From Solirubrobacteraceae bacterium (GTDB lineage Bacteria; Actinomycetota; Thermoleophilia; Solirubrobacterales; Solirubrobacteraceae): a DNA stretch of 8,419 nucleotides. The notes beneath the pieces are model-generated. The model was not told the origin of the DNA and searched no databases. It saw only the letters and a program-made list of their open reading frames with translations. This document shows positions 1 through 6,556 of the stretch, piece by piece (position 1 is the stretch's first letter; every line of letters begins with the position of its first letter). The stretch covers positions 1 to 8,419 of the forward strand of contig JANJUA010000130.1 in assembly GCA_024710825.1 (NCBI GenBank), written 5' to 3'. A program made the translations under genes and the position numbers.

Positions 1-183
1 CAGCCCGAACCCGTCCGCCAGCCGCTGCGCGGCCTGCTCCTCGTCGGGCAGGCGTCCGACCGGCAGACCTAGGACGTCGCGATAGACCTTCAGCGAGCGG
101 TCGGTGTCGGAGACGAAGATGACGACGCCCCTGACCCGACCGGGCTCCGCCGTCGACGCCGAGCCGGCCAGCACATCACTCAC
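1..183 (-). CDS. Glyoxalase/VOC superfamily protein (N-terminal part, cut by window edge)
   Basis: Only the first 61 codons are present; the gene continues beyond the left edge. After a short low-complexity leader, the protein reads GRVRGVVIFVSDTDRSLKVY followed by a DVLGLPVG stretch. This is the usual first beta-alpha unit of a VOC (glyoxalase/bleomycin-resistance/extradiol dioxygenase) domain, with a strand, a 'D..RSL.FY' helix and then 'LGL'. VOC proteins are mostly metal-dependent lyases, isomerases or dioxygenases of the cytoplasm, and the substrate cannot be told from this part. Two GTG starts fit. The one at 183 gives a VSDVLAG start behind a GGGGG run at 192-196. The one at 174 sits 8 nt behind AGGAG (183-187). 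It lies 36 nt after mct on the same strand, so it is probably the next gene of that operon. It does not look like methylmalonyl-CoA epimerase, but too little is visible to exclude it. Confidence 0.75.
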   Translation of the reverse strand, partial: MSDVLAGSASTAEPGRVRGVVIFVSDTDRSLKVYRDVLGLPVGRLPDEEQAAQRLADGFGL

Positions 184-187
184 TCCT
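183..187 (-). promoter_or_regulatory. Ribosome binding site of the VOC gene
   Basis: The minus strand reads AGGAG here. It lies 8 nt before the GTG at 174 and overlaps the alternative GTG at 183. It therefore favours the 174 start, although the GGGGG run at 192-196 gives the 183 start a usable site too. Confidence 0.45.
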
Positions 188-219
188 GTTACCCCCTGCC
201 GCGATTTGCCTGGTGAACC

Positions 220-1443
220 CTACGGGTTCGGTCCCTGAACCGTCCCGTGGTCGTGAAGGCGCCCGATCTCCGCGGCGCTGAGGCCGAGCACCTCGGCCAG
301 GATCTCCTCGGTGTGCTCGCCCAGGACCGGCGCCCGCCGCACCGGGAGGCGCTCGATGCCCTCGAACCACAGCGGCGACCCCGGCATCAGGTAGCGCCCG
401 ATGCCCGGCTGCTCGACCTCCTCGAACATCGGGTTGGCCGGTGAGCAGCGCGGGTCCTCCTCCGTGAGCTGGCGGAACGTCTGGTACGGCCCCCAGGAGA
501 CGCCGGTGCCGGCGAACAGCTCGCGGATGGCGCCGAGCTCCCGGGACGCGAACCAGGGGCGCAGTAGCGCCGCGATCAGGTCGCGCGCCTCGAAGCGGCC
601 CGCCTCGGTGCCGAGGTCGTGCCCCGTCGCGCGCTCGATGCTCTCGCACGCCTCGCCGATCCCCGTGATGTCGCGCAGCGCCCGCCACTGGCGCGCGGTC
701 AGCGCGACCACCATCAGGCGGCGCCCGTCGCGGGTCTCGAAGTCGTGCCCGAACGCCCCGTAGAGGTAGTTGCCGTCCTTGGGGTGATCCTGTCCGCCGA
801 GCTGCGCCTCGGCGATGCGGCCGAGGTTGCCGACCATCGCGAAGGCCACGTCCGACAGCGCGAGCTTGACGAGCCGGCCCTCGCCGCTGCGGCTGCGGTG
901 CCGCTCGGCGGCGAGCAGGCCGACGGCGGCGAGCGTCCCCATCGCCACGTCCCACGCCGGCAGCACGCTGTTGAGCGGCTCGGCGAGGTTGCGCGGCCCG
1001 GTGGCCCACGGGAACCCGGTGGCGGGGTTGACGGTGTAGTCGACCTCGCTGCTGCCGTCCGGGTTGCCGGTGAGCGCGACCATGACGAGATCGGGGCGCT
1101 CCGCGCGCAGTCTGTCGAAGCCGAGCCAGCCGCGGGCCGGGAAGTTCGTGAGGAACAGGCCGCCGCCCTCGCCGGGCGCCGCGATCAGCGCCGTGGCCAG
1201 CTCGCGGCCCGCGTCGGAGTGCAGGTCGAGCTGGATGGAGCGCTTGCCCTTGTTCAACCCCGCCCAGAACAGGCTCTGGCCGCCGGCGGCCAGCGGCCAG
1301 CGCTCGTGGTCGAGGCCGCCGCCGATCTGGTCGAAGCGGATGACGTCGGCGCCCTGCTGCGCCAGCGTCATGCCCCCCAGCGGGGCGGCCACGAACGCCG
1401 AGCCCTCGACGACCCGCATGCCGGACAGGACCGCGCTGCTCAT
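220..1443 (-). CDS. mct: Mesaconyl-CoA C1-C4 CoA transferase (2-methylfumaryl-CoA isomerase), family III CoA transferase
   Basis: This 407-residue cytoplasmic enzyme belongs to the CaiB/BaiF (family III) CoA transferases. The Mct subgroup moves CoA within one molecule, from the C1 to the C4 carboxyl of mesaconate (EC 5.4.1.3), in the second cycle of the 3-hydroxypropionate bicycle. Visible features: an N-terminal VVEGSAFVAAPLGGMTLAQ block (11-29), then GADVIRFD (31-38), NKGKRSI (64-70), ITNFPARGW-like FLTNFPARGW (97-106), and a LPAWDVAMG motif whose D165 is at the place of the catalytic aspartate. GNYLYGAFGHDFET and the C-terminal EQPGIGRYLMPGSP and LGEHTEEIL blocks follow. As I recall Chloroflexus Mct, these blocks and the length (about 409 residues) agree closely, much better than with formyl-CoA or carnitine transferases. 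The ATG overlaps the mch stop (ATGA). The main alternative is an intermolecular succinyl-CoA:mesaconate transferase as in the haloarchaeal methylaspartate cycle, since both belong to the same family. Confidence 0.87.
   Translation of the reverse strand: MSSAVLSGMRVVEGSAFVAAPLGGMTLAQQGADVIRFDQIGGGLDHERWPLAAGGQSLFWAGLNKGKRSIQLDLHSDAGRELATALIAAPGEGGGLFLTNFPARGWLGFDRLRAERPDLVMVALTGNPDGSSEVDYTVNPATGFPWATGPRNLAEPLNSVLPAWDVAMGTLAAVGLLAAERHRSRSGEGRLVKLALSDVAFAMVGNLGRIAEAQLGGQDHPKDGNYLYGAFGHDFETRDGRRLMVVALTARQWRALRDITGIGEACESIERATGHDLGTEAGRFEARDLIAALLRPWFASRELGAIRELFAGTGVSWGPYQTFRQLTEEDPRCSPANPMFEEVEQPGIGRYLMPGSPLWFEGIERLPVRRAPVLGEHTEEILAEVLGLSAAEIGRLHDHGTVQGPNP
1440..1443 (-). other. ATGA stop/start overlap of mch and mct
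   Basis: The last codon of mch (TGA) and the first of mct (ATG) share four bases. This implies one mRNA and translational coupling, which suits two enzymes acting in sequence on the same CoA ester. Confidence 0.85.
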
Positions 1444-2438
1444 GCCATCACGGCGACGAGGCGCCAGTCGAGGACGTCGTTGGCGCCGGCGACGCCCTCG
1501 GCGCGCACGCGTGAGCGCAGGTGGACGAGCCCGCCTCCGGCCGCCAGCGGCTCGACGCGCTCGACCTCGACCGAGCTGCGCAGCGTGTCGTCCTCGAAGA
1601 CGGGCGCGAGGTGGTCGCAGGAGTGCCAGGCCACGATGGTCACCAGGTCGGGGAGCACGCGGTTGACCTGCGACGCCGCGATCCCGATCGTGTGCCCGCC
1701 GTAGACGAGGCGGCGCCCGGAGCCGTTGGCGCTCGCGTCATGGTGGGCCATGGCGACGTTGAGCGTCATCCGGGCCAGCTCGGGCGCGCCGCTGACCACG
1801 TCGCCCCCCTCGAGCTCCCAGGTCGTGCCCTCGGAGAGGTCCGCGAGCTGCGGGCCGTCGGTGCTGGCGCGGAGCTCGTCGAGGCGCCAGTCGGCGAGCA
1901 TCGCGGTCGCCGCGCCCAGGTCCAGCTCCGACGAGATCGCGTCCAGCTCGTCGTCGCGCCCTGTGACGCCGTCGGGATCGCGCAGCGGCAGCATCGCGCA
2001 GCGGACGAAGTCGAGGACGGCACGCCGCTCCTGGTCGACCGTGCGGATGCGCAGCGCGGCCAGGCCGGTCGCGGCGCGTCCGGGGCGCGGCCGGTTCTGG
2101 CGCAGCGCCACCACCTCGCTGGTCGTGTGCAGCGTGTCGACGATGAGAGGGGCGCGGTACAGCACGAGGCCGCGGTAGAAGAGGTTCGCGATGACCCGCT
2201 GGGTGGCGAGCGTCGACTGGCCGATCGCCACGTCGCAGACGAGCCCCGGATGCGCCAGCGTCCCGGGCGTGCCGAGCACGCGCCCGGACAGCTCGGCGTC
2301 CAGGGCGAGGCGCAGACGGTCGCCGAGGATCGCCTGGTGCACGGCCGCGTGCCCGGCCGTCAACGTCACCGCCGGGGCGCCGGCGAACGTCTGGCCGACC
2401 TCGAGGTCCTCGAAGAACGGGCCGCCGACCCGGCTCAT
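1440..2438 (-). CDS. mch: Mesaconyl-CoA hydratase / beta-methylmalyl-CoA dehydratase (MaoC-like double hotdog)
   Basis: This 332-residue protein begins GGPFFEDLEVGQTFAGAP, a typical start of MaoC-type hydratases, and its length fits two hotdog domains (about 1-155 and 170-332). In Chloroflexus and haloarchaea this family interconverts beta-methylmalyl-CoA and mesaconyl-C1-CoA (EC 4.2.1.148). Visible blocks are GTPGTLAHPGLVCDVAIGQS (56-75), NLFYRGLVLYRAP (85-97) and DTLHTTSEVVALRQNR (101-116) in the first half. NVAMAHHDA (227-235), RRLVYGGHTIGIAASQVNRV (242-261) and WHSCDHLAPVFEDDTL (271-286) are in the second. The AHHD segment (231-234) followed by YGGHTIG (246-252) stands where single-domain R-hydratases carry the D-x-N-P-x-H active-site motif, so the catalytic half is probably C-terminal. 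Both ends overlap neighbours by 4 bp (ATGA). The link to a family III transferase of the Mct type and a CitE-like lyase strengthens the assignment. Itaconyl-CoA hydratase, another MaoC relative, is the main alternative. Confidence 0.82.
   Translation of the reverse strand: MSRVGGPFFEDLEVGQTFAGAPAVTLTAGHAAVHQAILGDRLRLALDAELSGRVLGTPGTLAHPGLVCDVAIGQSTLATQRVIANLFYRGLVLYRAPLIVDTLHTTSEVVALRQNRPRPGRAATGLAALRIRTVDQERRAVLDFVRCAMLPLRDPDGVTGRDDELDAISSELDLGAATAMLADWRLDELRASTDGPQLADLSEGTTWELEGGDVVSGAPELARMTLNVAMAHHDASANGSGRRLVYGGHTIGIAASQVNRVLPDLVTIVAWHSCDHLAPVFEDDTLRSSVEVERVEPLAAGGGLVHLRSRVRAEGVAGANDVLDWRLVAVMA
2435..2438 (-). other. ATGA stop/start overlap of the lyase gene and mch
   Basis: The CitE-like gene ends GCA TGA and mch starts ATG AGC within the same ATGA. 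This is the second 4-bp overlap in the same operon. Confidence 0.85.
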
Positions 2439-3295
2439 GCCGTCGCCCCCGCTCGGGCGAGCGTGCGCAGCGCCGCCGCGCGCAGGGCCTCATCGAGCAT
2501 CTGGCCGTCGAGCGCGACCGCGCCGTGGCCCTCCGCCTCGGCGCGCGCCAGCGCGTCGACGACGGCGCGTGCGTGGGCGACCTCCTCGTCGGTGGGGCTG
2601 AAGGCGTCGTCGAGCGCCGCGAGCTGCGACGGGTGGATGGCCCACTTGCCGTCGAAGCCGAGGCGGACCGCGTGGCGCGCCGCCTCCAGGAAGCCCTCGT
2701 CGGGGGCCGTGCCGAGGTACGGGCCGTCGATGGCCTGGAGCCCGTTGGCGCGCGCCGCGACGACGAGGGCGTGCTGCGCCGGGAGCCAGTCCGCCGGTCG
2801 GCGGTCGCCGCCGAGCGAGGCCGCGAGGTCGGCGTAGCCCAGGATCAACGAGGTGAGGCGGCTCGAGGCGGAGGCGATCTGGTCGAGCCGCAGCAGCCCT
2901 TCGGCCGTCTCGATCAGGGCCTGGACGCGCAGCGGGCGCTCGCGCCCGGCGGCTGCCTCGGCGCCGTCGAGGAGCCGCTCGACGAATGCGACGTCGCCGG
3001 CGCTCTCGACCTTGGGGACGACGATCGACACGAGCCGCGCGGCGCCCGCCATCGCGACGACGTCCTCGTGGCACCACGGGGTGCGCGGCGCGTTCACGCG
3101 CACGGCGGCGGTCGGCCCGGTCCAGCCGTCGAGCGCGGCGAGCGCGGCGCCGCGGGCGTCGGACTTGGCGTCGAGGGCGACGGCGTCCTCCAGGTCGATG
3201 ACGATCTCGTCGGCGCTCAGCGCGGCGGCCTTTCCGAGCATCTTCGGAGAGGAGCCGGGCACGGAGAGGCACGACCTTCTCGAGGTGGCTTGCAT
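2435..3295 (-). CDS. CitE-like CoA-ester lyase (beta-methylmalyl-/citramalyl-CoA lyase candidate)
   Basis: This 286-residue HpcH/HpaI-CitE aldolase-family protein is a cytoplasmic Mg2+-dependent TIM barrel. Such enzymes cleave or form 3-hydroxyacyl-CoA esters, giving acetyl- or propionyl-CoA plus glyoxylate or pyruvate. The sequence shows RSCLSVPGSSPKML (7-20), IVIDLEDAV (31-39), VRVNAP with R66, VVPKVES (92-98), ALIETAEGL with E129 as metal ligand, LGYADLAASLGG with D156 as second ligand, KWAIHPSQ (217-224) and the C-terminal ALDGQMLDEAL (261-271) that donates residues to the neighbouring active site. The size matches single-purpose CitE/Ccl proteins (about 270-300) rather than the larger Mcl of Chloroflexus (about 348). 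Next to mch and mct it most likely makes or cleaves beta-methylmalyl-CoA, or cleaves citramalyl-CoA. The exact substrate is inference. No Shine-Dalgarno precedes the ATG; see the candidate promoter just upstream. Confidence 0.85.
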   Translation of the reverse strand: MQATSRRSCLSVPGSSPKMLGKAAALSADEIVIDLEDAVALDAKSDARGAALAALDGWTGPTAAVRVNAPRTPWCHEDVVAMAGAARLVSIVVPKVESAGDVAFVERLLDGAEAAAGRERPLRVQALIETAEGLLRLDQIASASSRLTSLILGYADLAASLGGDRRPADWLPAQHALVVAARANGLQAIDGPYLGTAPDEGFLEAARHAVRLGFDGKWAIHPSQLAALDDAFSPTDEEVAHARAVVDALARAEAEGHGAVALDGQMLDEALRAAALRTLARAGATA

Positions 3296-3302
3296 CGCGA
3301 GC

Positions 3303-3331
3303 AGTGTGCAGGCAATGCGCGCGTGCGTCCA
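3303..3331 (-). promoter_or_regulatory. Candidate promoter of the lyase-mch-mct operon (leaderless)
   Basis: On the minus strand TGGACG (3331-3326) is followed after 17 nt by CACACT (3308-3303). These are weak matches to -35 and -10 boxes (4/6 and 3/6, with the key A and T of the -10 kept). The predicted start of transcription would be about 3296, one base before the ATG. That would explain the absence of a Shine-Dalgarno sequence, because leaderless mRNAs are common in actinobacteria. Confidence 0.3.
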
Positions 3332-3343
3332 TCGGCCGGCCGA
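3332..3343. repeat. 12-bp perfect palindrome upstream of the lyase operon
   Basis: TCGGCCGGCCGA reads the same on both strands. It lies in the 70-bp gap between the antiporter and lyase genes and directly abuts the proposed -35 box, a position suited to an operator. It is GC-rich, so chance cannot be dismissed in this genome. Confidence 0.4.
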
Positions 3344-3365
3344 AAGAACCCGCCGGACGGGGGAG

Positions 3366-4628
3366 CTACGTCGGCGCCCGCCTCTCCCCGAGCCAGCGGC
3401 GGCCCAGCGGCGCGCCCGTGATCCCGTGGACGAGGATCGAGACTATCACCACCGCGGCAACCGTCCAGAACAGCGTGCGCTCCTCCACGGTGGTGAACAC
3501 CCCGAGGCCGACGGCGACGGCCGCGTAGTAGAGCGAGCCGATCCCACGGACGCCGAACCAGGCGACGAACAGCCGGTGGCCGGGCGGCTCGCCGGTCCCG
3601 ACGAGGCTCAACAGCACCGCCGCGGGGCGGATCAGGAGCAGCAGCAGCGGTGCGAGCAGCCAGCCCTCGACCCCCGGCACCTCGAGGCCCGCGAGCGTCA
3701 GCGAAGAGCCCAGCAGGAGGATCAGCGCCAGCTCGCCGAACTTCTCGACGACCTCGGCGCCGTCGTGCACCGAGCGGTTGTACTCGTGGGTGTGCTCGTA
3801 GCGGCGGAACGCGACGCCGCCGGCGAACGCGGCCAGGAAGCCGTAGACGCTCGCGACCTCCGCCGCGCCGTAGATCAGCAGCACGGTCGCCATCGCCAGC
3901 CAGCCGTCGAGCTCGGAGGCCAGCAGCCGCCGGTTGCGCAGCGGCACCGCGAGCGCGGCGACCGCCCGGCCGAGCGCCGCGCCGATCGCGAGACCCCCCA
4001 GGACGCCGTAGAGCGCGTCGGCCAGGAGCCAGTCGACCAGGCTGCCGTCGGTGGCGATGGCCGCGCCGAGCAGCAGGAAGGGGATGCCGAGTCCGTCGTT
4101 GAGCCCCGCCTCGCCCGTGATCGAGAAGTTCGGCTCGCGCTCCTCCTCGTCGCCGGGGGGCCCGACCCCGATGTCTCCCGCGAGCACCGGGTCGGTGGGG
4201 GCGAGCATCGCCCCGAGCGCTATCGCGGCCCCGGCCGACAGCCCCATCACGACGCCGCCGAACAGCGCTATCGCGCCGATCGTCAGCGGCATCGCGACGA
4301 GCAGCAGCCGCAGGACGTTGCTCCAGCCGCGGACGGTCAGCTCGCGCTCGAGCTTCAGCCCGGTGGCGAACAGCGCGACGATGACGGCCAGCTCGGAGGC
4401 GTGCTCGAAGATCTCCGCGTCGTCGATCGGATCGATCCAGCCGACGTCGAGCGCCTCGATGCCGACCGCCGCCGCGAGCCCGAGCACGAGGTAGATGAGG
4501 CTGGCGGAGAACGCGCGATCCTTCTCGTGCGAGAGGGCGCCGATGGCCGCGAAGACCGCGACGCCGACGAACACGACCGCGAGCGCGTACGGGTCGGCGT
4601 AGGAGAGGCCGGGGGCGGTGGCGACCAC
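3366..4628 (-). CDS. CPA1-family (NhaP-type) Na+/H+ antiporter
   Basis: This 420-residue polytopic inner-membrane protein has about 11-12 hydrophobic segments across its whole length. CPA1 exchangers swap cytoplasmic Na+ or K+ for protons and serve pH and salt balance. The family markers are in order: LFATGLKLE (86-94), MLAPTDPVLAGDI with T145-D146 in the first unwound helix, GEAGLNDGLGIP with E173 and the N177-D178 ion-binding pair (the ND type linked with electroneutral exchange), LLIRP (331-335), WFGVRGIGSLYY with R361, and ILVHGITGAPL (398-408). The charged loop GPPGDEEEREPNF (156-168) before the ND helix is long. The protein lacks the large cytoplasmic regulatory tail of many homologues. 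The GTG start directly touches GGAG (4632-4629), so spacing is unusually short. The later GTG at codon 19 would cut into the first membrane helix, so 4628 is kept. The gene follows the decarboxylase gene by 35 nt. Confidence 0.9.
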   Translation of the reverse strand: MVATAPGLSYADPYALAVVFVGVAVFAAIGALSHEKDRAFSASLIYLVLGLAAAVGIEALDVGWIDPIDDAEIFEHASELAVIVALFATGLKLERELTVRGWSNVLRLLLVAMPLTIGAIALFGGVVMGLSAGAAIALGAMLAPTDPVLAGDIGVGPPGDEEEREPNFSITGEAGLNDGLGIPFLLLGAAIATDGSLVDWLLADALYGVLGGLAIGAALGRAVAALAVPLRNRRLLASELDGWLAMATVLLIYGAAEVASVYGFLAAFAGGVAFRRYEHTHEYNRSVHDGAEVVEKFGELALILLLGSSLTLAGLEVPGVEGWLLAPLLLLLIRPAAVLLSLVGTGEPPGHRLFVAWFGVRGIGSLYYAAVAVGLGVFTTVEERTLFWTVAAVVIVSILVHGITGAPLGRRWLGERRAPT

Positions 4629-4663
4629 CTCCGGCCCGTACCCGCTTGACGGGGCCGGCAGCG

Positions 4664-5989
4664 TCAGCAGATGGGGCGGTGCGGGTTGTCGGGCGTCTCG
4701 ACGTCGGCTCCCCGGGCCCGCCCGAGGGCACGCTCCACGTCGTCGCCGAGCAGGTCGACCATGTCGCGCGAGAAGCTCTCCCGCACGACCATCCGGAGCA
4801 CCGCGACCTCCGTGGCGTTCGGGGGCAGCTTGTAGGCGGGCACGATCCAGCCGGCCTCGCGGATGCGCGCCGAGAGCGTGAACACGTCGGTGTCGGACGG
4901 GTCCTTCAGCGCGACGGCGATGACCGGCATGAACGTCTCCTCGCCGATCATGTCGAAGACGCCCATGTCGCTCAGCCGGGCGCGCAGCGCCTTCGCGTTG
5001 GAGTCGATCGCCGCCATGATCGAGCCGTAGCCCTCACGGCCGAGGCGCAGGAAGTTGTAGTACTGGAGCACGACTCCCTGGCTGGACTGCGAGAAGTTCA
5101 GGGAGTACGTCGGCGCGCTGCCGCCGAGGTAGGTGATGTCGAAGACCAGCGACGGGTCGACGACCGACTCGTCGCGGAAGACGACCGAGCCCATGCCGGG
5201 GTAGACGAGCCCGAACTTGTGGTTGGAGACGTTGATCGAGCGCACCTGCGCCAACCGGAAGTCCCAGGCGAGATCCGGCACGAGGAACGGGGCGACGAAG
5301 CCGCCGCTCGCGGCATCGACGTGGATCGGCACGTCGTAGGGCAGCTCGCGGAGCATCGCGTCGATGCCGGCGACGTCGTCGGCCTCGCCGGTGAAGGTGT
5401 TGCCGAGGATCGCGCCGACCGCGACGGTGTTCTCGTCCACGAGCGGCTTCACGCGCTCGGCGTCGAGCACGTAGCGGCCCGGCTCGGGGGCCACCTGGCG
5501 CAGCTCCAGGTCGAAGTAGCGGGCGGCCTTCTCCCAGCAGGTGTGGACGAGGCCGCTGCAGACGATGTTCGGGCGCCCGGTGCCGTCGCCGCGCTTGCGC
5601 CAGCTCTCGCGGTGGGCGACGAGGCCGAGCATGATCGCCTCGCTGGAGCCGACGGTCGCCGTGCCGACGGGCTCCTCGTCGGGATGCGCGTTCAGCAGGC
5701 CGCCGAGCATCGCCATGACGCGCCGGTGGATGGTCTCCGTGCGCGGGTACTCGTCCTTGTCGACGAGGTTCTTGTCGAGGACGTCCGCGGCGAGCCGCTG
5801 GGCCTCCGGCTCCATCCACGTCGTGACGAAGCTCGCGAGGTTCTGCTTCGGGTTGCCGTCGAGCGCGAGCTCGTCGCTGACGAGCTGGTAGGCGGCCTGG
5901 GCCGGCATCGGCTCGGCGGGGAGGGCGTCGCGGGGGATGCCCCGGGTGAAGTACCGCTGGGCGTAGCTCAAGCCGAGGTCGTCGCGCAT
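4664..5989 (-). CDS. gad: Glutamate decarboxylase (PLP-dependent)
   Basis: This 441-residue cytoplasmic enzyme belongs to group II PLP decarboxylases. It converts glutamate to GABA and CO2, using up one proton. Its length and blocks follow bacterial and plant GAD: DELALDGNPKQNLASF (39-54), DKDEYP (77-82), VGTATVGSSEAIMLG (108-122), CWEKAARYFDLELR (151-164), HVDAASGGFVAPF with D225 facing the pyridine nitrogen, and SNHKFGLVYPG, where K258 is the PLP lysine. DITYLGG, YYNFLRLGREGY and LRMVVRESF (R399, the probable substrate-carboxylate arginine) follow. Position 149 is His (VHTCWEK), where E. coli GadB and plant GADs have Gln over the PLP ring. The C-terminal tail is short and lacks the E. coli type pH-gating end. 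A weak TTAGG site lies before the ATG. It follows yqgE by 24 nt and precedes an antiporter gene. No GadC-type glutamate/GABA exchanger is visible in the window. Confidence 0.94.
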   Translation of the reverse strand: MRDDLGLSYAQRYFTRGIPRDALPAEPMPAQAAYQLVSDELALDGNPKQNLASFVTTWMEPEAQRLAADVLDKNLVDKDEYPRTETIHRRVMAMLGGLLNAHPDEEPVGTATVGSSEAIMLGLVAHRESWRKRGDGTGRPNIVCSGLVHTCWEKAARYFDLELRQVAPEPGRYVLDAERVKPLVDENTVAVGAILGNTFTGEADDVAGIDAMLRELPYDVPIHVDAASGGFVAPFLVPDLAWDFRLAQVRSINVSNHKFGLVYPGMGSVVFRDESVVDPSLVFDITYLGGSAPTYSLNFSQSSQGVVLQYYNFLRLGREGYGSIMAAIDSNAKALRARLSDMGVFDMIGEETFMPVIAVALKDPSDTDVFTLSARIREAGWIVPAYKLPPNATEVAVLRMVVRESFSRDMVDLLGDDVERALGRARGADVETPDNPHRPIC

Positions 5990-6013
5990 CGCGGGAGCCT
6001 AACCGCCGGCGTC

Positions 6014-6556
6014 TCAGTTCAGAGAGGGGTCTTCCGGCATGCGGGCGACCAGCGCGAAGCGGCCGCCCATGGCCTCGAGCGCGCCGGACCACATGGTCTC
6101 GGCGGCCTGGTCGAACGGGTCGGCGGCGCGGAGCGGAGCGAGGATCCAGTCGTCGCGCTCGACCTCGGCGTCGAGCTGGCCGGGGGCCCAGCCCGCGTGT
6201 CCGACGAAGGCGCGCATCCGCCGCGTGCGCTCGCCGAGCGAGTCCAGGCCGGCGCCGTCGGTGACGAGGCCGAGCTCGCCGGCGATGACGAGCGATTCGC
6301 CGGGCTCGACGAACTCGGCCAGGAGCACGACGCTGTCGGGCGCCACCGGGCCGCCGAGCCAGAGCCGCCCCTGGTTGCCGAGGGCGCCGGTCAGCTCGGG
6401 GACCGCGTCGCCGAGCATGAGCTCCGACGGCCGGTTGAGGACGAGCCCGAGCGCGCCCTCCTCGCCGTGGACGCAGATGAGGACGACGGTGCGCCGGAAG
6501 TTGGGATCCTCCAGAGTGGGGCCGGCTATGAGGAGCTGTCCGCGGAGCGAGTCCAT
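6014..6556 (-). CDS. yqgE: YqgE/AlgH family protein (UPF0301)
   Basis: This is a 180-residue cytoplasmic protein of the UPF0301 family, whose biochemical role is not settled; some members are linked with regulation (AlgH in Pseudomonas). The family marks are all present: GQLLIAGPTLEDPNFRRTVV (6-25), a VHGEEGALGLVLNRP segment (29-43), LWLGGPV (65-71) and FVGHAGWAPGQLDAEVERDD (117-136) before a W-x-L-AP turn. Length equals the family norm of about 180-190. The frame stays open far upstream, but similarity begins exactly at the ATG at 6556 and the extension is antisense to another gene, so that start is chosen. The gene heads the minus-strand run with glutamate decarboxylase 24 nt downstream. 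A functional link to that enzyme is not established. Confidence 0.92.
   Translation of the reverse strand: MDSLRGQLLIAGPTLEDPNFRRTVVLICVHGEEGALGLVLNRPSELMLGDAVPELTGALGNQGRLWLGGPVAPDSVVLLAEFVEPGESLVIAGELGLVTDGAGLDSLGERTRRMRAFVGHAGWAPGQLDAEVERDDWILAPLRAADPFDQAAETMWSGALEAMGGRFALVARMPEDPSLN

Noticed and set aside
220..1443. Calling the CoA transferase carnitine or formyl-CoA transferase
   Set aside because: The blocks VVEGSAFVAAPLGGMTLAQ, NKGKRSI and the EQPGIGRYLMPGSP end fit Mct, and neighbours act on mesaconyl-CoA.
2853..4649. 598-residue plus-strand frame opposite the lyase and antiporter genes
   Set aside because: Its translation is a low-complexity string of charged residues with no motif, and the antisense genes are well-conserved families.
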